Shown piece by piece: positions 12,213 to 24,600 of a stretch of 64,000 nt of DNA (its first letter is position 1; each line of letters begins with the position of its first letter). Both the position numbers and the translations under genes were made by a program. Source of the stretch: Lactarius indigo (Eukaryota > Basidiomycota > Agaricomycetes > Russulales > Russulaceae); the NCBI GenBank assembly GCA_025766275.1, contig JAFKAC010000042.1, positions 186,001-250,000 of the forward strand, in the 5' to 3' direction. The notes under the pieces are model-generated. The model was not told the origin of the DNA and did not search any database. It saw nothing but the letters and a program-made list of their open reading frames with translations.

Positions 12213-12567
12213 GTCTACTCTTATGTCACAGTACCAGCTGACCGTCCGTGACGTGATTCGTTCGAGGATTCGTGTTCTTCACACGTAGAGAATGCTGACT
12301 TGGAATGCTTTGAAGCACGCAAGTGAGAGGGGAGACTACTGGATTCAAAGACGAAGAGTAGACAAGGATTGTGCTACTCTTGTGGCTACATCTTATATAC
12401 TCGTACATACTGTTGTTTTTCGGGACTGTTTTCTTTGTATTTACAAGCTCCTAATGAGCTGTCAGGGCTTCAAGACACGTAGCAGAGATGAGCTGGCAGA
12501 AGTAAGTAATGCTGGCAATTGATTTCAACATGGCACACCGTGACCGTGATGTCACGTGGGTGTGACA
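12213..12567 (-). repeat. 5' LTR of element C (12224-12567) and self-priming site (12213-12222)
   Basis: Read on the minus strand, the LTR starts TGTCACAC near 12567 and ends TGTGACA at 12224, about 344 bp. The outer end is a best guess because the second LTR is not in the window. A GTATATAAG box lies near 12395. About 35 nt further the sequence GTCTACTCTT (12363-12354) begins the predicted RNA. AAGAGTAGAC at 12222-12213, one base beyond the LTR, is its exact 10-nt complement, so priming by the element's own 5' end is inferred. Confidence 0.72.
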
Positions 12568-12576
12568 ACATCTCTG

Positions 12577-12625
12577 ATAATTGATAGTGTAACTGACGAT
12601 AGGTGGGTCGGAAATAGTCGGGGAT
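12577..12625 (+). repeat. Left inverted repeat of the KDZ element
   Basis: It starts ATAATTGATAGT and pairs with the reverse complement of 25981-26029 at 37 of 49 positions without gaps, including a shared TGGGTCGGA block. Weaker similarity continues inward (GTATCCAGAG near 12690 and, inverted, near 25942-25951), so the full repeat is over 100 bp with indels. Confidence 0.75.
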
Positions 12626-13291
12626 CTCCAATGGACTTCATAAATACAATGGAAATGCATTGAGGTCATAGAGGCTACTAGTCTATGTGGAGTATCCAGA
12701 GGTCATCTATATTCAATAAAATGAGCAGAACGGAATATTTGATCACAAGTATGTGGTGACTGCTTATAAGTGTCAGAGACAACAGACAGAGTCAAGGCAC
12801 AGTGAGCTAGAGCGGAGTTCCTGCTTGTGAATACATACAAATGCAGGCTAGTGGGTGTTGGTGAAAGGAAATACAGGGGAGTAAATAAGGTGAATACAGG
12901 ATAGGGACCTCATAAGGATATACGACAGGACTTCCTAATTGGATGTGTAGAGATATAAATGGGTCCCCAATCTATCAATTGGTGGTTTAACCCCATAAGA
13001 TCTCTATAGACATTGCAGGTATTTACAGGACTTGAATATGGTTGTGGAAGTGTGGATATCCCGAAGCTCATATGCACATACTACTGGTCAACAAATGATA
13101 GATTAGTACAGGAGAATATTAAGTAGTAAGTGGAAAGCATGTGCAGATATTCCAGTATGGAAATGTACATATAGACTACCTGGCTAGATAGCTAGGATGA
13201 ACTTTTGCTGCACCCCTGCCAGTGTCCATATTCCTGGAGAATGATTAGAAAAGCGGGATTAATGGCTGGGAAACTATTGCATTGAAAGTAC
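12626..13291. other. Non-coding left arm of the KDZ element
   Basis: AT-rich sequence with no credible reading frame on either strand. The first ~100 bases continue the inverted repeat. The rest separates the left end from the 3' end of the first minus-strand gene. I see nothing else in it. Confidence 0.5.
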
Positions 13292-15267
13292 TCACTTGAT
13301 CTTCTCTGACACCTTGATAAATCGTTTCCTTTTCTCTATAAGTGGGCTAGTATTGAGTTCCTTCATTTCCTGCACATGGTGTGTATCTGATGGACCTGCT
13401 ATATCTGAAAGTTGGGATGCTAGTATATCTGGGTAGCTGTGATGGGATATGGACGAGGTACAAACCTGATGATGATGATCTATTGATATTTGAAGATTTA
13501 TATCCTGGAGAGTCGGGTGTTCCGTCATTCCCTAAACATATATCATGAATAAATGAAAAACACCATGATAGCAGCCATACTCACCAGGATCAGTTTCTTT
13601 CTGAGACCCATGAAGTGGAGGAGATTCCGCAGCCCATGAATGGTCAGATGGCTCATCATGGACAGATGATTCATCCAAAGAGTCATCAGTCTTGTCACCC
13701 TGAGGATTAGAGTCCTCATTATAGTGAAGGTCAAAGGACTCTTCGTCAGATCCATCTGATTGCTTGGGTTGAGCACGTCGGATGTTCCGCTTATGTATTG
13801 TAGGCTGCTTCGTATCATTGAAGAGTGGGCATGTTGGAACCCACATCAGGGGATCAATACCTTGGTCTTGCCTATCCCTCCAATGGTCTAGAAGGCGAAA
13901 GACCTCATCAATCCGGATCTTGGATGGGTCCTTCCACTCAAAATCATATGGAATACATTCCTCATCTATCCAGGCAGATGGATCACTTGACAATGAACCC
14001 CATGGAATGGTCTGGTTCTCGATTCCAGTGACATATCCTTATTCACATATGTGACATACTGCAGCACATGAATTGAAGAATGACTCACGGATATGTGCAG
14101 TGCAATAGTCCCTCAGCAATGTTTGAATGACCTTAGCTTTATATCCATCATGGGAAACAACTGTCAGGAGCTCCGGGAATCCATCTGCATTGAACACAAG
14201 GGGGATTGGGGTGGTGATGGTCTTTGAGGGGTCCCTTTTCGGACGTTCCTTCACAGTATCTGAGGCATACATTTATTAGATGTAATCACTTGAGACAAGA
14301 TGATGGGCATAACATACCTTTGGCAAAGCACTGCATCCCAAATTGAGCCCATTGCTGCCAGAGGGCAGCACTCTTCCAGTCTGGACAGAACTTCCAAAAG
14401 TCCTTTCCACCCTGCAATATACTGTTGACATCATTGCTAAGATCGGATGAACTGACACTCAGCGGACATGACCAAGGGATATGTATTTGATTGCTTACAA
14501 GCCTATCTTGAGGTCGTTGTCTTCACCCTCATATGCGGTTAGGACAATGGAGTGGATTCCGCATGTCTTATAAAGCTGACTTTGGAAGTCCTGGATGATC
14601 TGCTCACACAGAGAGGATGCCATCCTACATAGGAGGTATATGAGGAATCAATCAACAGGTGATTTGGATATGTGCATACCTTGATTGAATGTTCTTTGGT
14701 GGTGTCTTCTCTGACCACTCCCTAGCAGACTCTTGATACTCCTCTTGATCCTCAATAGACAGTTCATTCCATAGAGCAGTGGTTGCATCCTGAAGGGCCC
14801 CTATGAATGCAGGACTTCCCAGTTCTGTCCCAGAGGTCTCCTTTGCAAGCCTTAAGACCTCATCACGGTTCAGGTGATAGAATGCATTCCTGGCGGACCA
14901 TTTACGAGTAAACTTGATGTATTGATCCTTGGGGCGGACATAGTGGTTATAAAACCACTTGTGGATTTTCTGGGATGGGAAATGAGAAGGATGGTCCGAT
15001 ATTCATAGTGAAACATGCCTTTCTTGCATCCTTCTTGTCAAAGGGTGTATTAGCGGGGCGGAGATGATACAGCTCTCCCATAGCCTTCTCAACAATCCTA
15101 GTGCGATCATGAGTATCAGCCTCTTGGAACTTATTGAGATATTCTAGTAGAATGTCTCCATCTCAAGGGGTAATAGAGAATCCTGTATTCACAGATTGCT
15201 CCCCATAGCTCTGTAAGCTTGAGGGATCTCCGCTACCATCAGAATCATTGAGGTATTCATTCTGCAT
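13292..15267 (-). pseudogene. KDZ cargo gene 1: repeated-family protein of unknown function, one nonsense codon
   Basis: A consistent 8-exon model exists: 15267-15019, 14969-14680, 14624-14499, 14451-14318, 14259-14089, 14037-13585, 13531-13466, 13428-13292. Introns are 37-58 nt and all phases match, giving 541 codons plus stop. The first intron uses a GC donor. TGA at 15165-15163 interrupts exon 1. Recognisable stretches are PSAWIDEECIP, RLLDHWRDRQDQG and DGFPELLTVVSHDGYKAK; from memory these belong to a multi-copy hypothetical family of Agaricomycetes, with no known domain or function. An acidic, Ser-rich tail follows. The gene starts 17 bp from the LTR-like repeat 15284-15872, which has a TATA-like box in the right orientation and may supply the promoter. 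Confidence 0.7.
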
Positions 15268-15283
15268 AATGGATGAGATGAGG

Positions 15284-15872
15284 TGATGAACAGCACACAT
15301 AGATAGCATACTCATAGAGGGACAAAGTGTTCTGTGGTGAGATAAGCTGAGTGGCTGGAAAGCAGCAACAGGAGATCTTGCAAAGTAAAGCAGTAGTGTC
15401 TGGCACACAAGCAGTGAGAACTGATGTTGTTACATTGGAGGAAAGGAGGCTTACCTGGCACACAAGCAGTGAGAACTGATGTGGACCAGGAGCGTACATG
15501 GTACTCTACTTATACTCCTACAGAGGGTGACAGTAGTACAAGATAGGTAATGCTAGTCACAGAATACAAAGGTGCTATTGTTCTACAAAGGGACAAAAGA
15601 GTGGACGCTTTGAGAACAAGGGAGAGGAGAACAAGAAGAGTCCAGAACTAGATGATATCATACTGACATCATAATAAAGATAATACTAAGTAAAGAACAA
15701 AGGAAAGTACAAAGGCGTTATACAACGCAGAGTCCGGGTTGTATGATGTCATAGAAGTACAGTGATGTCATAATGATGCAATGGTAAGTCCAGATTGTAC
15801 AGATCAAACAGTATCTAATCTACAAGTCCTGTATATCTAATCTAAAGCAGTCCATGCTGCAAGTCCAGTCCA
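15284..15872 (-). repeat. LTR-like repeat delta, copy 1
   Basis: About 589 bp, similar throughout to 52238-52783. On the minus strand it starts TGGAC and ends TTCATCA, as an LTR would, but no 5-bp target duplication is visible, so an LTR origin is not proved. It holds a 28-bp direct repeat at about 15400-15427 and 15455-15482. Each copy ends in CCAG on the minus strand, and one is followed by the donor-like GTAAGC. It lies directly upstream of cargo gene 1. Confidence 0.65.
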
Positions 15873-16505
15873 CACGAGCCGCTAAGTGCGCAAGGGTCAC
15901 TTATCAACATGAGGATGGATAGATGGACAAGGTATGGTGATTGAGAGGATGGACAAATGTACTAGGTGTGATGCTTAAGTGGATGGATATGAGCATCTTA
16001 TTGTGATGGCCAGTCATTAAATATGTTCCTGTGATACAATAGAGAATCGGATGATGGTCGGGAATGGTCTGACATCAAGCACCAATACAATGAAACTGTT
16101 TGAGCAATGTGGGGTATCATATTGTGCAAGAGGATGTCCCGACGTGTAATAGCCATGGCATGACTTGGTATTACAATGTTCTAATAGTGGACCTCTGCAC
16201 CTGAAGATGAGACATATGTGAAACATGTATGGACATGTGGAGACAACAGATGGGGCAGAAAGGAGCACTTGAGGATTTGATATCAGAGTGGACATATGTG
16301 ATGATATAATGGTCGTAGTACATGTATCGGGTGAAGCGGATGTCCGGCTATGTATATCCGCCATACAGCCCATTCAATTGACATTTACATAGAACATGGT
16401 ACAAGAATCGGGAGAAGCGGAAATCTGACCAACTATATCCGCTATATGTTCCATATGATCGACAGCTACATATGACATGTTACATGGGCTACGCAATAGT
16501 GCAGA
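15873..16505. other. Intergenic, no gene seen
   Basis: No coding frame with codon structure on either strand. Short GCGGA/TCCGC-type motifs occur (for example near 16335 and 16405-16432, where AGCGGA and TCCGCT face each other), and ATATGT-rich runs. It is downstream of cargo gene 2. Confidence 0.4.
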
Positions 16506-17540
16506 TCACCCGAGGGCGGCCGCAGTCTGTTCAATCTCAAGAACTACCTTGTGAAGCTTGTCATTTATGTCTTTCAAATTAGCCCTAAGCTTGGTGACTG
16601 TTTCCCACAGTTGTGCAAGCCGAATCTTGAGCGCAGCTGTCCTGGCATCCAATTCGCCAAGGTCTTGGGGCTTTGTGGTGGTGGGGATGGTGATACCCAT
16701 TGGATGCATGGTGCCGGTGGGAGCAGATGTCCCGGGAGATGCAGACGGCTTTGTGGGGAGCTCCACAGCACTACGAGTTACAGGGTGAGTCACCCCACTG
16801 CGGATGTCCTGTGACTTGTCCGATGCAATGGGCTGTATGCATATGTCTTTAGGATCTGTGGGATGTGTGTAATAGATGTATAAATATGTACCCGTGCTTT
16901 CGGAACGCCTGCCTTTCTATCAGAGGTCTTAGGAACACTGGGCAGTCGTTCAGGATCTGCACCATCGATATCCATGATATCTGAATCCTAGAATAGAGGT
17001 AATGTGTGAATATGATATAAAGCACACTTAGACATACCTGCATCTCTGCAGATGTCGAGTCCACTAGGGATAAGTCAACGACAGCAGCAGAGGGTTTCCC
17101 CTTAGCTGCGGAGCCCGCTGGACCTCCCTGCGGGTGACCCACGAGCCTTTGAGATGCAGGGATGAGGTCCATGAAGTCGTCGAGTGGGGATGCACCCTGG
17201 ACCTTCATCCTCTTCGCATCAGGCTGTAGGGGACGATGTTAGTATGTATCAGGCATATAGTGATCTAATTCCATACCTTGGTGCGTACATCCTTGTTACC
17301 CACCGCCTTAGGGAGTGGAATGACTGGAGATGGAACACTTGACAGAAAGTCAAAGCCATCATCTTCCACAGCCACTTTTGGGGCCGGCGGAGGTCCCATT
17401 GACTTGGACTTAGCATGATTCAGAGGCTTGATGGGAGCAGGCTTGGGCTTGATGGGAGGAGGCTGGGGCTTACTTGGGGCGGGCTGGGATCGCTCAGATG
17501 TGTGAGACTGAGAGTGGGAAGAATGGGGAGCGTCGGACAT
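16506..17540 (-). CDS. KDZ cargo gene 2: Pro-rich protein with C-terminal coiled coil
   Basis: Four exons fit with all introns in phase 0: 17540-17277, 17223-17038, 16987-16892, 16832-16506. Introns are 50-59 nt and the product is 290 residues. It starts at ATG (MSDAPHSSHSQ). The first 60 residues are Ser/Pro/Lys-rich with PPPIKPKPAPIKP, followed by a DDGFDFLSS patch. The middle is low complexity, and the last ~50 residues have a heptad pattern typical of a coiled coil (LDARTAALKIRLAQLWETV). No known domain is recognised. Its start lies 252 bp from the divergent start of cargo gene 3, so the two may share a promoter. No stop or frameshift is seen, in contrast to its neighbours. Confidence 0.68.
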
Positions 17541-17792
17541 AGTTGCTGTGCTCTGAGAAGTGAGGAGGCCTAGTTCAGCGAATATATTATTGTTTCAAAC
17601 GTGTCCCAATCAGATTCGATGTGTACGCATATGTACATGTGATCTGTCTTTGATTGGAAGCATGGGATTGGACATTGGACATGGGTCGTGGGAAGTCCAA
17701 TGGAGCCCGACATGGTTCTTTGGGGGTTATTCTGTGAGCACATATCTCTCCCATATCTCCCCTGTATATCCCACCCTGCCACATCACTTGCA

Positions 17793-20185
17793 ATGGCTAA
17801 GAAAGCTGTCACAGAATTGACGAAGGATGAAACTGTCATGCTTGTGATAGCTGCTAAGTGCCTGGCAGCAATTAGACACATTGCGGAGGTCCCTACAATG
17901 GCTGAGCAACTGGCCATGCTCAACAAGCATGTCAGTGTGGAGCTGGTAAGTCAGTCCGATAAATATACTGAGCAATAAACTGATACATGTTATAGAAGAC
18001 AGTTAGTGCGATATTCAGATGGTATATAGACCGCCCCAAGAAGCCCAGGCTTCATGCAGTCACCCAGGTAATGGGATATGAGTGGGGGAACACTAGGCAG
18101 GAGTCCCGCGATCCAGACTGGGACAATGTAACCATCGATTACATTGCATCTCTATGCGAAGAACAAGAGATAATAAGTCCGGACTGGCACGAAGCATACA
18201 CATCTATCAATCTAAGCAAGTATCTGGAGGGTATTCAGCCGAAGAAGATGTGGTGGGCTCCTGTCAACGAATATGTGGATTGTAACGTCGCCACGACGTT
18301 AGCTCGACTTGAGCTCAGATGGCGGTAACTACTTAGCGAAATGTCAATGTGTCGACTTGAAGACGCGAAGGTCCAAGCCTTTGCCTTGGTAAATACGCGG
18401 AGGTATACTGGCAAACTACGATGTCCTTCAAGTCACGAGCGGAGTCGGACGGCTAGATAGAAGCGGGAAGTAGAGGAAAGAGGAGACAAGTGGCGATTCA
18501 AGAAGACCAAGATGGCGTATCTTGGTCTTTGCGAGACAGTTTAAATACACATCGAGCAGGCTTTCAAGCGCTGCTATGAGTCACAGTAAGGTAGCGTCCA
18601 ACGTATCGCAGAAACAACTCGAATCCTAATACTACTAGTACCCGTACTAGTGACGTCGGTCATCAGTCAGCTATCATACCCGTATCACCTATCACGCTGC
18701 CCTATCACCGTAGTAAAGTCCGCAACTAATCTACCTTACTGCCGTAGTTGCAACCGGTACAGTAAGGGTATGAATCGAAACGTGACATGGATGATGGTAC
18801 GTCCCCTGCATACACTTGTTCCATTGCTCACTTGTGCCAAGTCGCTATGGATGAGCCAGCAGATGACCCGGCGGATGACCCGGCGGATGAGCCTGCAGAT
18901 GGCTCCGCGGATGAGCCTGCGGATGATCCCACAGATGATCCTGGGGATGGCTCAACTCATCCATCCAGACCAGAGTCGTCCCTCGCAAGTGCAACGCTTC
19001 CCGACAAGGGAAAGGCTCGAGCTGATCCACCACCATCTGAGCCTTCGAAGCATCTGTATGGCCTGCGGAACAAGAAGCGGCCTGCTCCGGCGAGCCCCGA
19101 TGAACCAACTGTGGAGTCAGAGGAAACAACCCCTCGGAAGTCCGGCAAGTCACAAGTTGAGGTGGTTATTTCATCCCCTCCTCGTGCCAAACAGCGCCCA
19201 CGTCTTGAAGAGGATAGTACGGTTGAGGCCACGGGTCTGGTGAGCATTGTGGACTTATTCTATCATTTTATTGGTTACTATATTTGCTGCAGGATATGTG
19301 TGGCCCATGTATAACTCGCAAAGCAAAGGCGTGCAAGCCCCAGGCCAATGTGAGGCGCTTGATGTCCACTTGTGTCGCCTGTGCGACTCTACACAAGACC
19401 TGCAGTCCGCCTGCATCCTGGGGCATCAGGCTGCATTGGATGGGGGACGCCTGATCCGCCTCGTCCGTACGCACGCAAACCCCGAGTAAGTCCGGTATAT
19501 TTCCAAACGCGAATGTGCCAGAGATATCACTTATAATATCTAGGCATTCTTGTGGATGCGCAAATTGAAGCTCTTGCGCAACGGGTGGACGAACTGTCCA
19601 GTGAAATACGTGATTTGAAGAAGGACCAGGCCACATCGATGGAGGAGAACCGTCGTGGACGACATCGAATGAACCAGAAGTTGCAGGACGCTCTCCTCAT
19701 GCTGGGAGTGCTCTTGGAGAAGCAGGGGGTCGATTCTTCCTCTATCCCCGGCATCGGACAGCCCGCTTCTAGCACCACTAATTCCCCTGGCCTCCAGGCC
19801 ACATCTTCGCCAGGAATCCCCTTATCTTTACTCAAACTTTCAGATGCGCATTCGAATGCATCATCAAAAACTTCAAGTGTCGTTTCAGAGCCCCGCCAAG
19901 TGATGGGTATGTATTATTCTTATAGCGGATGTCCCGCTCTGACATGTGTTTCAAGTGGATCGATTGGGTGGGAGTGCCCCTGCCTCCAAGGCCGCATCCG
20001 TCACCTCTCGCCATTCCGTGGCCTCACACCATTCCTCTACGGGTGGGCCGCTGCACCAACCATCAGGTGAGTAGTTTGTGTTTCTTGGCTGTTTCATGCA
20101 CACCTAATGTATGTTTCAAGTTGCGCATTCGGGTGGGAGTGCTGCATCACGCAGGCCATCGCCGGAGATCCCCCCTGCACAGTAA
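17793..20185 (+). pseudogene. KDZ cargo gene 3: Cys-cluster, acidic-repeat, coiled-coil protein; split by a solo LTR
   Basis: Exons: 17793-17945, 17996-18280 continuing at 18793 after the solo LTR and one target copy, on to 19239 (an optional 45-nt in-frame intron at 18797-18841), 19293-19485, 19544-19906, 19956-20066, 20121-20185. All phases agree, giving about 523-538 residues. Parts in order: an alpha-helical N-terminus, an acidic PADDPADEPADGS-type repeat (about 18855-18955), a basic patch, a six-cysteine cluster (C-X2-C-X7-C, then C-X2-C-X6-C, about 19299-19407) that could bind zinc, a coiled coil (about 19552-19650) and a Ser-rich tail ending in TAA 20183-20185. TGA at 19452-19454 is in frame. 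The function is unknown; the Cys cluster plus basic region suggests nucleic-acid binding, which is only a guess. Confidence 0.68.
18281..18787 (-). repeat. Solo LTR, family alpha, in cargo gene 3
   Basis: 507 bp, TG to CA, with the duplication TGGAT at 18276-18280 and 18788-18792. Removing it with one target copy restores the reading frame across the join. It carries the 11-bp inverted repeat AAGACCAAGAT/ATCTTGGTCTT. Confidence 0.93.
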
Positions 20186-20786
20186 ATAATCGAATATGCA
20201 TTTTAGGACAATTTGTAATCACATAGTCGGACTTCCCCATTTGAATGAATCAGTACATGTGACATGTGTGCAATCAGTTTCATGTGATCCATCTGTCATT
20301 TGCTTCATGTGACCCATCTGTAACATGTGACGTCGTATATCATACGACTTGATTCCCATATGTGGGATTCTGCAAAGCTGAGTGGCATGCGACTTAATAC
20401 ATCGGACCATCCGGAATAAACCCGACTCACACCCTAAATACATCTCCATTAAGTGGTTGGCACATTGCAAAGGCGGGATACATGGCTGAATATCTCTGTA
20501 GTAAAGCTGGCAGGTTGTATCACATATGCCTTCTATAGATCATATCAAATATGCATGTGTTTAGAGTATTGTATGTCTAGTATTATTCCTTCGCCATTTA
20601 TATGTGACATTGAAACAGCGGACCGTCCGACATTCATGCCATGTCATATATTGAGGTGTAGTCTAACAATTACCATAGATCCTCAGGCAGCATTTCATGT
20701 ATCTTCAGCAAGGCCAAACCTGTTTCACATGTCCATGGTATTTATATTGCTTCAGGTTTAGCTACTCTATTGCTCTACTACCAATC
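20186..20786. other. Intergenic, short direct repeats only
   Basis: No convincing gene. An 18-bp unit, TTCATGTGAYCCATCTGT, occurs twice (20279-20296 and 20304-20321), surrounded by more CATGTGA words, and CGTATATCATACG nearby is a short palindrome. The region would hold the promoter of the gene at 20787. Confidence 0.4.
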
Positions 20787-21420
20787 ATGGAGTCTCACAC
20801 ATCCAAAGGCAAACTTGTATCATCCACATCAAAGCCCTCCCAGTACACCAGCACCATTCACGAACATAAGCGGATCTCCCGCTCCCCCCCTCTCCACACT
20901 CCCACCATGTTTTCCGATCCTGTGGACGACTCACCCTCTGATACACAATCATTTGATGAGGATGACATGTATGGCTCAGATGGTGATGTTGAAACCATCA
21001 GTCTGAAACCCCTGCTGGAACATGTTTCTGAGGAGCAAGAAACAAGTTCAATCAATCAATGTGTGGTATGTACCTGTCACCATCAATTCTTCCTATTCCA
21101 TCTTACCTTTCAAGGCGGATGTGGAACATCCTTTGGAGGAGCAGGAAAGCTCACTCAATGACTATGAGGTGTGTACCTGTCATTGTCAATCCATTCCATC
21201 CATCTTACCTTTCAAGGTGGACATGGATATCATTTCCGACTCAGAGAATATACACAGGAGTGTGAATGACTTCTCCCTCATGGTAAGGGCACTGTGTGAG
21301 GCAGAAGGGATTGATGTTTCCAATATTTCACATGGAACAGAAGATAGCCTGTATCATGATGATGGGTTGGATCATGCATCAGAGATGTCTTCGGAATTAG
21401 GAAATACTAATGATAGTTGA
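20787..21420 (+). CDS. KDZ cargo gene 4: small acidic Ser-rich protein
   Basis: ATG at 20787 and three exons, 20787-21065, 21115-21168, 21217-21420, all in phase 0, giving 178 residues. The N-terminus is Ser/Thr/Pro-rich and the rest is strongly acidic (SFDEDDMYGSDGDVE). No domain is recognised. The two introns (49 and 48 nt) are close copies of each other, and the exon ends before them also match (EEQETSS and EEQESSL), so an exon-intron unit was duplicated in tandem. The reading frame is open. It lies 226 bp upstream of the transposase gene on the same strand. Confidence 0.62.
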
Positions 21421-21646
21421 TTAGAAGGTCCTCCATGATGTAGACTATTGTACTGTGGTCGTACTGTCTCATGTAGGGTTTCACATTGGGACTGGTTTCA
21501 GATTTGAAGGTTGGACAACACCACTAGTGGATCAACCAGGTGTATAGATCATTGAGGATGCTCAGGTATATTTAAGAATGGAGATAATCCATGTCACCCA
21601 TTGACTTTCATTCACACCATCTTCATTCTATCCATTTCCATTCATC

Positions 21647-24600
21647 ATGCCTCCAAAGAATACCTTCACCATTCCCATGGGAGATGTTGTTGAGGTTGTT
21701 AACCAGACACGGAAGACTAAGCGGGGACTCCGTACCACTGTAAAGGAAGTCCCTTTCCACTGAAAGAAGGGGAAGTCAGGTCAAGCTTCAATGTCTCAAA
21801 CTGGAGTGGAGACCACTATGGAGACAGTACAGTCGCAGTCATCCAGGGACTCACCACATGGGATAGAGGAATCACATGCCCTTCACCGCATAGAGCCATA
21901 TGAACCTGATTTGCAAGACTTTCAAGCAGAGGAATCCCAGCCCCAACAAAGTGTATGTCCACAAACCTCCTATGATCATTGTCGGACTTCTGATTATTCG
22001 TAGACACCAATGAGCCAGTGGACAGACATGCGGAGCAGATACATCCACCTTTTGCTTGAGATGGAGGGTCTGACAAGTGCTCCAAATTGCTCTATGTGTA
22101 CCAGTTCAATGCAGATCAAGTGCTCCGATTGTATTGGAGGAAAGTACTTCTGCAAGGAATGTTGCCTTCAAACACATATGTGATCCCCATTCCATCGGAT
22201 GTCCCGCTGGACTGGCACACACTTTGCACCAATGTCATTAATGTCAATTGGATTTAAGCTCTGCTTTGGTCATGATGGGAGGCCATGTCCACTTACAGTG
22301 GAGGTATGAACATATCAGATATATGAATCCCACATATACTCATATATCCATAGGGACACCAAGTGTCAGATGGGACACAGCGCAGAAAGTGGACGTCCCA
22401 TCAGACTCGTTCTGCATCACTTGTATCTGTTGAGGAAGAGCAGGCTCATTCATCGGGAGGTCTGCAGCCTTTGTCACAAACTCTTGAAGATATGCCTGGG
22501 ATTTCAGACACATTGTTTGACTTTGCTGGGGATGTGTTGGATCCCTCTGAGGGAAACACACAACGCACTTGGACCACAATGTCGGGAAACCTGCTGATCA
22601 CCATTGTCAATCAAACAGGTGTCTTTGATATGGATGTACTCTTCTGCATATGCCCCAACGCTGGTGCCAATGATGAGCAACTACTCCAAGCTGGAATATT
22701 TCCTTCAACCTTCAAGCAGATTGAGACTGCATTCACCTTCTCAGTTCTGGATGACTTCTTGGCTGACAACCTGGAGTGCAAGACAACTGCACAACAGTAC
22801 TATTCTAAGCTTCAGAGCATCACCAATTGGATGTTCCCTGACCATGTCCCGGTGGGTATCAATGCTATCCTGATACTGCATAACATCTTATTGATGGAGA
22901 CATATAGAACCTCTACAAACAGCTCTTGAGGGCATCCCAACAATGGAGGGACTTGAGGAATAGGATTGAAAGTGGTTTGGGACATCAGCACACAGGGACA
23001 TCCGCTAATGAAGGGTCCATGGCCATATTCTGTCCAGCCTGTCCACAGCCAGGCATCAATCTACCAGATGATTGGAGGACCAGATATAATGATAAGCCGT
23101 ATGTATTCATTGAGAACATGTCAAATATCTCAGTATTGACTTGCTCGAAGGAATCAACTCATCCGAACCTTCATAATGGATGGCAACTTCTCAGCAGAGC
23201 ACATGAGGTGTAGGACAGGAGATACGGACGTTCCGCTATCAGTGGGGATGGCCTTCATGGCAAATCCCAATTCATATAAGGCTCATCTGCATAGTGGGCA
23301 AGAGATTTCCCAGGTATGTCAGATACTATTGACAGTGACTGTTGTCTTATAGTCTCATAGCCCAGCACATGTAATACATACAGGGCCATTGAACAGGCCA
23401 ATTCAAGTCGTCCACACCTTGATGTTACAGGCATCGGAGCAACCGCATGCTGTCATGGATTCTTTGTCCCTACATCTGTAGTTGACTTCCAGAAGGGAGA
23501 GAGGTATGTCTGACGCATTAAGCACCCTAAGTATGGAATTGATAATTGATGTATGTTTGATGTCAGGCAAATCAATATGGACTATAGCCTTTGCAAGGCC
23601 CTTTCCTACAATATGGGGGACATCCCTGTGGCCTTGGTCATGTATGATATCATGTGCCAATATGGTGTTCACTTCAAGGAAAGGGTGGAGAGGAGCCCGG
23701 AGTTATCTCTGTCTAGCTCATTGCAACTTCACACTGGGATTGGCCTCTTTCATATCCATGGCCATCAAGATTCATGCTTACCCCGCTTTTCCCCAAGCTA
23801 TATCCCTGAAGCGAAGCAGGTGGATGGAGAGATCATTGAGACATTGTGGGCACCACTCAATAACATCTCACGGAGCATCCGTGGGATGTTCCTTGCCCAT
23901 CACCAGGAGGTATTGGATGCACATATGAACCATTCCAATTGGAAGAAGATGGTCCGCATTGGTCCGTTTAATCCGTATCTATAATCCATTTGATTCTAAT
24001 ATAATAATGTTCCAGTTCCATCACTTCTGAAGCGGTGGAAATGGATGGATAATGGTATAGATCTCAGTGCTGAGATATTAGACACTCTCAATGCAAGGTT
24101 CAAGAAGAAGACTAAACGATGGCTTAAGGCAGAAAGTCATGCTCAATCAAACAGGCATGAAGACCCCACTTTAATGGACATATATGATACAGTGACATCC
24201 AAAGGTATTGTGACCTGACAAATCCTATGTATTCTATACTAATGTCTATCATTAGCTCCCTCTCGTGCAGAGGTTCAGCAGCAGCTGATTTCGGAGGAGA
24301 GCGGAGATATTACCGCTCATGGTCAAACATCTTGGATTGCATGTGGGATAAAGATCCAGGAGTTGCAGTGAGTCCATCCAATGACCCATTTGACTGTTGG
24401 TTAACATCCACTCTGTAAAGGCTTGCTATCAGATATCAACTCCGAGCACATGGTCTGAAGATCAACACTGAGGAGGCTCAAGTCATTGAAAACAAGCGGA
24501 GTCGCCTTCAGAAGCTCATTGACATATTTGAGCACCAGGGAGATTCCTTCCTACTCCACCAGCCGCTTGCAGATGATTCCTCAATAGTGCCTTTGGGTGA

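Larger units (their letters stand above)
6510..12567 (-). mobile_element. LTR retrotransposon C (gypsy, fused Gag-Pol), 3' end lost under A
   Basis: On the minus strand the order is 5' LTR (12224-12567), primer site, Gag, protease, reverse transcriptase, RNase H, integrase and chromodomain, all in one frame. The reading frame runs into the LTR of A, so the 3' LTR must lie left of A. The protein is clearly different from A/E/F/G and H. A solo alpha LTR splits RNase H. The 5' LTR abuts the left inverted repeat of the KDZ element. Confidence 0.88.

Noticed and set aside
15279..15877. Target duplication around repeat delta
   Set aside because: Flanks TGAGG and CACGA do not match, so I call it LTR-like only.
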